A stretch of 45,866 nt of DNA from the NCBI RefSeq assembly GCF_002899675.1, contig NZ_PKUU01000037.1:1-45866 (forward strand), written 5' to 3'. Below are positions 40,340 to 45,866 of this stretch, one piece after another. The notes under the pieces are model-generated. The model was not told where the DNA came from and ran no database searches. It saw nothing but the letters and a program-made list of their open reading frames with translations. How positions within the stretch are numbered: position 1 is the stretch's first letter; every line of letters begins with the position of its first letter. The stretch comes from Clostridium sp. chh4-2. Lineage in GTDB: Bacteria; Bacillota; Clostridia; Lachnospirales; Lachnospiraceae. A program made the translations under genes and the position numbers.

Positions 40340-43300
40340 ATGAAAAACATAGCAGTATATGTTGATGAGTATAAAAAGAAAGCGGAAACATTTGCAAATG
40401 AAGAGGAAGTCAGGATCGGCACCAATGAGCTGATTAAAGAGTTTATTCAGGATTTTGAGATCGCTTCGCTGGAAGAGAGCCATGAGACCACCTCCATACA
40501 TGGAGGGCGTGCGGACAGTATTTTTTCCGATATTGTCATTGAATATAAGATTAAAGGGACGTTTAAGAGCAAGAAGGGCCGGGATGAGGCTGTTTACGGC
40601 CGGGATGCCAAGGATCGGGGGCTGAAGCATTATCTCATCAATTTTACATTGGATGAGTATACGGCCGCTGCTATAGATGACAGCATTTTCTGCAGCCGGA
40701 TTGTGAATAAGGTGGGGATTGGTTTTGACGGCGAGGCCATGATCATAGCCAGATTTGTTCCCGACGAGACGCCGCAGGATATTTTTTCGGATAAAAAGAC
40801 CAAGAAACTGCCAAAGCAGCTTTCAGAGAAGCTGCCTCTCAGGCTGGTGGTGGAATTTATAGATGATTTGGAAGTGGCATTCAAGAAGATGGTGCTGCTT
40901 CTGCGTTCTACGGACCGTTACTGCCTTTCTTCCAAAAACCTGATTAAGGAGTTTGGTCCTGGGTCAGAGATATGCAGGGAGACAATCCAATACCTGTATG
41001 GAGAGCTGGAAAGGGAATATAAGGCCAATACCAGGATCAACACTCTTTACCGGGAGTGGCTTAGAATATTCGGAGATATCTATGGGAAGAAGGAGACGGA
41101 TTTTACGCAGTACCGGGCGTCCCTTGCTAAGATGTATGGAATGAAGGCCAATCTTGATCCCCAGAAGACGTTGTTTATCATCCAGACTTATTATAATATT
41201 GTGCTGAAGCTTTTGATTTTCAAGCTGTTGGAATCCCTGACCGACCCGACCAGAAAGTCAAGGGCCATGGGGAGCATGAAGGAGATCATATCCCTGTTTT
41301 CCGGGGATTCTTATTCCAGAGTGGAAGTCGATAACTTCTTCGAGGTGCATTTCTTTGAATGGTTTCTGTTTGACGAAGCATTTGATGAGAAATTCATCAA
41401 TGATATTGAGATCAAACTGGATAATTTTGAAACCACCACTTCGGTTATTAAGAGCGAGGTAGTGGAGGACGTGCTGAGGGACGTTTATGCCAATCTGATC
41501 CCTACGGACCTGCGTCATCTGATGGGAGAGTATTATACCTGCGGATGGCTGGTGGATTTTACGCTCAATAAGGTGAATTACGAGGGACAGAGAGGGATTT
41601 CGCTTCTGGACCCGACCTGCGGAAGCGGATCATTTATCACCCATGCGATTAAGAGGTTCCGGCAAAAGAACAGTTCGGAACTGAGCAATGAACAGATTAT
41701 TGAAGAGGCGACGAAAAATATTGCAGGATATGATATCAATCCGATTGCCGTGATCTCCGCAAAAACCAATTATCTGCTGTCATTGGGAGACATCTCTACT
41801 TATGAAAAGGCGATTTCCCTGCCCGTTTACATGTGTGATTCGGTGCTGGTTCCCACCGTGTATGCCAAGCAGAATAAGGCCGATCACTGCATTAAAGTGA
41901 AAACCGTGGTGGGCACGTTTGAGATTCCGGTCATGAAGGACAGGGCTCAGAGTGATCTGCTGCTGAATAAGGTTTATGAGTGCATCTATAAGGAATATAC
42001 GTATGATCAGTTTTACGATCTGACGGTCCGGGAAAAGCAGCTGGATTATGACGGGATTGATCTGGCTCTGGTTAAAAAGTTTTATGAAAAGATTCTGGAT
42101 CTGCATAAAAACGGTAAAAATGGGTTCTGGGGCGTTATTTTGAAAAATGCTTTTGCTCCGCTGTTTGCCAAAGACGGTTTCGATATCGTGATCGGAAACC
42201 CGCCCTGGATCGGCTGGAAATCCATGTCCGATACCTACAGAAAGCAGACGCTGGACGTGTGGATGAGCTATGATATATTTGAAAAGAGCGCTTATGACAA
42301 GATCACGTCACATGACGATTTTGCCATGGCGGTTGTCTATGTTTCCATGGATCACTATGTAAAAGAGAATGGAAAGATCGGATTTGTGCTGCCGCAGACA
42401 TTTGTCAAATCCCCTAAGGGCGGAGAGGGATTCCGGAAATTCGTGATTACCAGGGATGGAATGTCGGTTCCATTCTGTATTGAAGAAGTTTATGATATGG
42501 ACGCCATCAAACCTTTCCGGAAGTTTGCGACCAATAAAGCGTCTGTGATGATCTTTAAGAAGAACAAGAAGATGGTCTATCCGATGCACAATTACTATCT
42601 CTGCCTTCCGGCTAAGCCTAAGGAAATTGTGGATCATTACGATACATTTACGGATGCTATGAGCAAGATCAGGATGGAGAAACAGTCCGCCAAACCAATA
42701 AGCGCCGAGGATGACAGAAGCCCGTGGCTGACCTTTGAAGAAAAGGAATTGACGGTAACGGATAAATACCGCGGCAAATCGGCCTATAAGGGCAGAAAAG
42801 GGATTGAACCCTGCGGTGCCAAAGGAACCTATCTGGTGGATGTGAAGGAAGCCAGAGGAAATTGTGTGCTGATTGAGAATCTGGTGGAACGTGCCAGGCT
42901 TCAAAAGGCCAAGGATCTGGGCGTGCATCCCGGAATGGTGGAAAAGGATCTGGTCTATCCCATGATCGGCGGGCGCAACATCAGCAAATGGGGAGTGAAT
43001 TCCCATCTCTATATGGTGGTTCCCCATAATAATTCAGGCGAGGGCATCTACAGAGGCATGGATGAGGGAACGCTGAAGGTCAGCTATCCGAAAACATATG
43101 ACTGGCTGTTTTATTTTAAGGATCTGCTGACTGAAACCCGTGTCAGAAGCGCTAAATTCTTTGATTTGGCGCAGTTTCCATGGTACAGGCTGGACAATGT
43201 TGGCGATTATACCTTCCAAAACTATCATGTGGTGTGGAGGGAGCAGAGCAAATCCATGACGGCCTGTGTGATCGGTTCACTGGATGACCCGTATTTGGGA

Positions 43301-43615
43301 GAAAAGGTGATGGTTACGGATTCTAAGGTGCTGTCCTGTGCAACTGATGATCTGAGAGAGGCGCATTATATCTGTGCAATTATCAATTCGCCCAGAATAA
43401 TCAGCATTATAGACGCATATACCATCGATACCCAGCGCGGCGTGGATATCCTGAACAACATTGCGATTCCGGAATTTGACCCGGAAAATGAGGTTCACGT
43501 ACAATTGTCCGGCTGTTCGGCTAAGGCCCATGAACTGTTTTTGGCGGAAGATAAAGAGGGGATTGCCGCGACGGAGCGTGAGATCGATGAATTGGTGGAA
43601 AAGCTGTTTGTGTGA
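40340..43615 (+). CDS. Type IIG-like restriction endonuclease-methyltransferase
   Basis: 1091 aa in one chain. The N-terminal part has a PD-(D/E)xK-type nuclease signature: Asp59, then Glu68 and Lys70 in GGRADSIFSDIVIEYK. A helical linker follows (about 150-400). The adenine methyltransferase domain has motif I LLDPTCGSGSF (about 421-431) and catalytic motif IV IVIGNPPWIGW (about 616-626). The C-terminal third, with two GG-like and WRLDN segments, is the likely DNA-recognition region, as in TaqI/Eco57I-type enzymes. Such proteins both methylate N6 of adenine and cut DNA. No separate S, R or BREX genes lie near, so it should act alone. PglX is a weaker alternative, as it lacks the nuclease part. 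Confidence 0.88.
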   Translation: MKNIAVYVDEYKKKAETFANEEEVRIGTNELIKEFIQDFEIASLEESHETTSIHGGRADSIFSDIVIEYKIKGTFKSKKGRDEAVYGRDAKDRGLKHYLINFTLDEYTAAAIDDSIFCSRIVNKVGIGFDGEAMIIARFVPDETPQDIFSDKKTKKLPKQLSEKLPLRLVVEFIDDLEVAFKKMVLLLRSTDRYCLSSKNLIKEFGPGSEICRETIQYLYGELEREYKANTRINTLYREWLRIFGDIYGKKETDFTQYRASLAKMYGMKANLDPQKTLFIIQTYYNIVLKLLIFKLLESLTDPTRKSRAMGSMKEIISLFSGDSYSRVEVDNFFEVHFFEWFLFDEAFDEKFINDIEIKLDNFETTTSVIKSEVVEDVLRDVYANLIPTDLRHLMGEYYTCGWLVDFTLNKVNYEGQRGISLLDPTCGSGSFITHAIKRFRQKNSSELSNEQIIEEATKNIAGYDINPIAVISAKTNYLLSLGDISTYEKAISLPVYMCDSVLVPTVYAKQNKADHCIKVKTVVGTFEIPVMKDRAQSDLLLNKVYECIYKEYTYDQFYDLTVREKQLDYDGIDLALVKKFYEKILDLHKNGKNGFWGVILKNAFAPLFAKDGFDIVIGNPPWIGWKSMSDTYRKQTLDVWMSYDIFEKSAYDKITSHDDFAMAVVYVSMDHYVKENGKIGFVLPQTFVKSPKGGEGFRKFVITRDGMSVPFCIEEVYDMDAIKPFRKFATNKASVMIFKKNKKMVYPMHNYYLCLPAKPKEIVDHYDTFTDAMSKIRMEKQSAKPISAEDDRSPWLTFEEKELTVTDKYRGKSAYKGRKGIEPCGAKGTYLVDVKEARGNCVLIENLVERARLQKAKDLGVHPGMVEKDLVYPMIGGRNISKWGVNSHLYMVVPHNNSGEGIYRGMDEGTLKVSYPKTYDWLFYFKDLLTETRVRSAKFFDLAQFPWYRLDNVGDYTFQNYHVVWREQSKSMTACVIGSLDDPYLGEKVMVTDSKVLSCATDDLREAHYICAIINSPRIISIIDAYTIDTQRGVDILNNIAIPEFDPENEVHVQLSGCSAKAHELFLAEDKEGIAATEREIDELVEKLFV

Positions 43616-43651
43616 CGGTATTATACATTGGATTAAAAAGGATGTGCTTTT

Positions 43652-44497
43652 ATGAGAATACTGGTAACTGGCGGGAATGGTTTTCTGGCTTCGAGGATAA
43701 TCCGATATTACCGGGAACGTCATGATATGACAGGAGTAACGCACAGCCAGATGGATTTTACGGATAAAGATGCGGTTAAACGGACCTTTGAGAGGATAAA
43801 GCCCCAGGCAGTATTTCACTGCGGTGCGGTTTCCGATACGAAAAAATGCGGGGATAACCCGGAATCTTCCTATCTGGTTAACGTAACCGGAAGCGGCCTG
43901 GTGGCGGCTGCATGCAGGGAATATGGGGCGAAGCTGGTTTTCTGCAGTTCCGATCAGGTATATGTGGGAAGCGAAGAGACTTCTCCTCACCGTGAGGAGG
44001 AGAGCCTGTTTCCTCCTCATGCCTACGGGCGGCAGAAGCTGGAGGCGGAGCAGATCTGTATGGAGCAGAATCCGGATACGGTGGCGTTAAGGCTCAGCTG
44101 GATGTATGACAGGGATACGGATTTGAACGTGGAACACGGCAATCTGATGGCCAATGTGAAGCGGTCTTTAAAGCTGGGAGAAACGCTGAGGTACCCGGTT
44201 TATGATTACCGCAGCATAACAAATGTCTGGGAAGTGGTAGAAAATTTTGAACCGGCTCTGCATTTACCGGCGGGAGTTTATAATTTCGGCAGTGAAAATG
44301 ATTTGAGCACTTATCAGGTAGTTGAATTGATTTTGAAGCTGATGGGAGTGAATGGGGCGGATTTAACCGCGGACCGGGAATCATTTGCAGAAAAAAATAG
44401 AAATTTACGGATGAATATTGCAAAAATCCGCTCGTTCGGCTTGGGATTTTTAACAACATCGGAAGGAATTAAGCGCTGTATGTCATGCGATTTGTAA
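43652..44497 (+). CDS. RmlD-like NAD(P)-dependent sugar reductase (SDR, extended)
   Basis: 281 aa. Rossmann motif GGNGFLA at 7-13, SSDQVY at 99-104 and catalytic Tyr125-x3-Lys129 (YGRQK). Closest in layout to dTDP-4-dehydrorhamnose reductase, which makes dTDP-rhamnose, but no other rml gene is near and the true substrate may differ. Start ATG 43652; the ribosome binding site is weak (AAAAAGGATG). 36 bp after the restriction enzyme gene, perhaps cotranscribed. Confidence 0.85.
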   Translation: MRILVTGGNGFLASRIIRYYRERHDMTGVTHSQMDFTDKDAVKRTFERIKPQAVFHCGAVSDTKKCGDNPESSYLVNVTGSGLVAAACREYGAKLVFCSSDQVYVGSEETSPHREEESLFPPHAYGRQKLEAEQICMEQNPDTVALRLSWMYDRDTDLNVEHGNLMANVKRSLKLGETLRYPVYDYRSITNVWEVVENFEPALHLPAGVYNFGSENDLSTYQVVELILKLMGVNGADLTADRESFAEKNRNLRMNIAKIRSFGLGFLTTSEGIKRCMSCDL

Positions 44498-44587
44498 AAT
44501 CAGTGTAATAAAACTGTCAAAAAATTAAATATTTTATTAATATTAAAAAAATATAAAATTTTTATGTATTTTTACGAAACTCTATGA

Positions 44588-44593
44588 TATAAT
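44588..44593 (+). promoter_or_regulatory. Extended -10 promoter for the small membrane protein gene
   Basis: TGA-TATAAT with no convincing -35; a very AT-rich stretch lies upstream (44517-44570), which may act as an UP element. Confidence 0.6.
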
Positions 44594-44626
44594 GACACAT
44601 GAAAATATACAGCAGGAGGAAATATT

Positions 44627-44917
44627 ATGGAAGGCGATGTTAACAACTACGTAGAGCAACCGGTATACCAGCAGGCACCATCATATAATGACCCGAACAA
44701 AGAGGTTATGACAATGGGCCAGTGGTTTATCACAACCCTTATTATGGCGATTCCGTGTGTTGGTTTTATCATGACACTCGTATGGGCGTTCGGAAACGGT
44801 AATGAAAACCGTAAGAACTTCTGCCGCGCATCTTTGATCTGGATGGTTGTGGGTATTGTACTCTTAGTTATATTCTATGGATCAATTTTTGCTATGATCG
44901 CAGCATCTTCATATTAA
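44627..44917 (+). CDS. Small two-helix membrane protein
   Basis: 96 aa. A Tyr/Gln/Pro-rich N-terminus (VEQPVYQQAPSYND) is followed by two membrane helices (about 33-52 and 66-92) joined by a GNGNENRKNFCRASL loop. Short proteins of this shape are common in clostridia; no function known. Strong AGGAGGAAA site, own promoter and terminator. Confidence 0.8.
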   Translation: MEGDVNNYVEQPVYQQAPSYNDPNKEVMTMGQWFITTLIMAIPCVGFIMTLVWAFGNGNENRKNFCRASLIWMVVGIVLLVIFYGSIFAMIAASSY

Positions 44918-44926
44918 ACAAATCGT

Positions 44927-44977
44927 AAAAATATGGCGTATCCCGGCTGAACATACAGCCGGGATACGCCATATTTT
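44927..44977. terminator. Bidirectional terminator between convergent genes
   Basis: AAAATATGGCGTATCCCGGCTG arms with a 6-nt loop at 44950-44955 form a perfect 20-bp-plus stem with A/T tracts on both sides. It serves the small membrane protein gene and the facing reductase gene. Confidence 0.92.
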
Positions 44978-44991
44978 ATATTTTCTAATTT

Positions 44992-45723
44992 TTACATCCA
45001 TCCGCCGTCCAGTCCGATAACCTGGCCGGTCAGGTAGGAATCTTTATAACCCAGATGGTAGACCAGATCGGCCACTTCGTCGGCACGCCCTAATCTTCCG
45101 GTAGGGATTTCTTCTATGAGTGAGATCAGCTCGTCTTCTTCCAGAAACTGATTCATTTCCGTATCGATCGCGCCGCAGGCAACGGCATTCACCTGAATAT
45201 TGCTGGGAGCCAGTTCCTTTGCCAGGGCTTTTGTAAATGCATTGATTCCTCCTTTTGTGGCGGAATAAGCTACTTCACAGGAAGCGCCCACATTGCCCCA
45301 TACGGAGGATATGTTGATGATCTTGCCGTATTTCTGCGCCACCATTCCCGGAATCGCCAGCTTGCTGCAGTTGAAAACCGAGGTCAGATTGGTGTGGATC
45401 ACCCGGTCCCAATCGCTTGATGTCATGTCCTGCAGAAGCCCGATGTAGGAGATACCCGCGTTGTTAACAAGTACATCGATGGTTCCAAACTGTTTCTTCG
45501 CCTTGGAAAATAAAAGCTCGCACTGAGCCATATCTCCCATATCGCCGAGAAAAGCCAGGCAGGAAGCCTGGTAGGATTCCACTTCTTTTTTTGTCTGAAG
45601 CAGACGTTCTTCATTGCGCACGCAGTTGATCACGAGATCGTATCCCTTTTTCGCAAATTTCACTGCGATGGCTTTGCCGATGCCTCTGGATGCGCCGGTC
45701 ACTAAAACTGTTTTTCTAGCCAT
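44992..45723 (-). CDS. FabG-like short-chain dehydrogenase/reductase
   Basis: 243 aa from the ATG at 45723, behind AAAGGGGTGA; a longer frame upstream has no such site. TGASRGIG at 9-16, NNAG at 87-90, catalytic Ser140, Tyr153 and Lys157, and PG-motif-like CGAIDTEM. Very close to 3-oxoacyl-ACP reductase, but outside a fatty-acid cluster, so another ketone substrate is possible. Confidence 0.9.
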   Translation of the reverse strand: MARKTVLVTGASRGIGKAIAVKFAKKGYDLVINCVRNEERLLQTKKEVESYQASCLAFLGDMGDMAQCELLFSKAKKQFGTIDVLVNNAGISYIGLLQDMTSSDWDRVIHTNLTSVFNCSKLAIPGMVAQKYGKIINISSVWGNVGASCEVAYSATKGGINAFTKALAKELAPSNIQVNAVACGAIDTEMNQFLEEDELISLIEEIPTGRLGRADEVADLVYHLGYKDSYLTGQVIGLDGGWM

Positions 45724-45773
45724 ATAATCACCCCTTTGCCAATAGGCGTTTTTGAAAAACATACTTCAATATA

Positions 45774-45802
45774 ATGATATCAAAGTTTGCTGAGAGTGTA
45801 AA
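45774..45802 (-). promoter_or_regulatory. Candidate promoter for the FabG-like gene
   Basis: On the minus strand: TTTACA (45802-45797), 17-bp spacer, TATCAT (45779-45774). Confidence 0.5.
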
Positions 45803-45822
45803 TAGTTACTATTCACAGTCCC

Positions 45823-45866
45823 GGGGACCTCTGCCGCCGGAATCTGGCCTGGCGGCAGAGGTCCCC
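45823..45866. repeat. Perfect 16-bp inverted repeat at the window end
   Basis: GGGGACCTCTGCCGCC (45823-45838) against GGCGGCAGAGGTCCCC (45851-45866) with a 12-nt loop. The window stops exactly at its end, so a longer palindrome cannot be excluded. No T-tract is visible. Confidence 0.7.

Noticed and set aside
40340..43615. BREX PglX methyltransferase
   Set aside because: The N-terminal nuclease signature and the absence of brx/pgl genes favour a stand-alone Type IIG enzyme.

Overview
The window looks like chromosomal DNA of a low-to-moderate GC Firmicute, most likely a gut clostridium of the Lachnospiraceae (Clostridium/Enterocloster/Lachnoclostridium-like). This rests on the gene order rpsJ...rplO-secY-adk-map-(KOW protein)-infA-rpmJ-rpsM-rpsK-rpsD-rpoA-rplQ, the ecfA1-ecfA2-ecfT-truA-rplM-rpsI block, a class III fructose-1,6-bisphosphatase, zinc-type S14 and several secreted proteins with aromatic cell-wall-binding repeats. 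Species cannot be named from the sequence alone.

Positions 1-14300 are a housekeeping and envelope region with mixed strands: a MazF-type toxin with a rewritten C-terminus, an HtrA protease, an M23 peptidase, a 127-aa unknown, an iron alcohol dehydrogenase, a metallo-beta-lactamase-fold hydrolase, fbp, a HAAS/DUF1700 membrane protein, an NlpC/P60 hydrolase, an acyltransferase, an RNA methyltransferase-like protein and a cell-wall-binding repeat protein. Its intergenic spaces hold unusually large palindromic (foldback) elements of at least four kinds, at 175-318 plus 5716-5835 (one family, two copies), 368-662, 2498-2650 and 9399-9653. A fragment of the last family forms the C-terminal codons of the MazF gene.

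Positions 14380-30983 are the S10-spc-alpha ribosomal supercluster: 25 ribosomal protein genes plus secY, adk, map, infA, rpoA and a small KOW protein. Two strong promoters are visible, before rpsJ and before rpmJ, and they share unusual sequence identity. Long structured leaders follow both, and a 175-nt structured RNA lies between rpsJ and rplC. A terminator closes the cluster after rplQ.

Positions 31106-38079 hold two paralogous secreted cell-wall-binding proteins, then the energizing module of an ECF vitamin/metal transporter (ecfA1, ecfA2, ecfT) overlapping truA, whose product carries an extra 124-residue C-terminal part, and then rplM-rpsI behind their own promoter and leader.

Positions 38080-45866 are accessory: a DUF4160/DUF2442 pair behind a palindromic site, an MFS transporter, a solitary 1091-aa fused nuclease-methyltransferase (Type IIG-like restriction enzyme), an RmlD-like sugar reductase, a small membrane protein and a FabG-like reductase. 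The window ends in a perfect 16-bp inverted repeat that may be part of a further foldback. No tRNA, rRNA, CRISPR array, transposase or prophage gene was seen.
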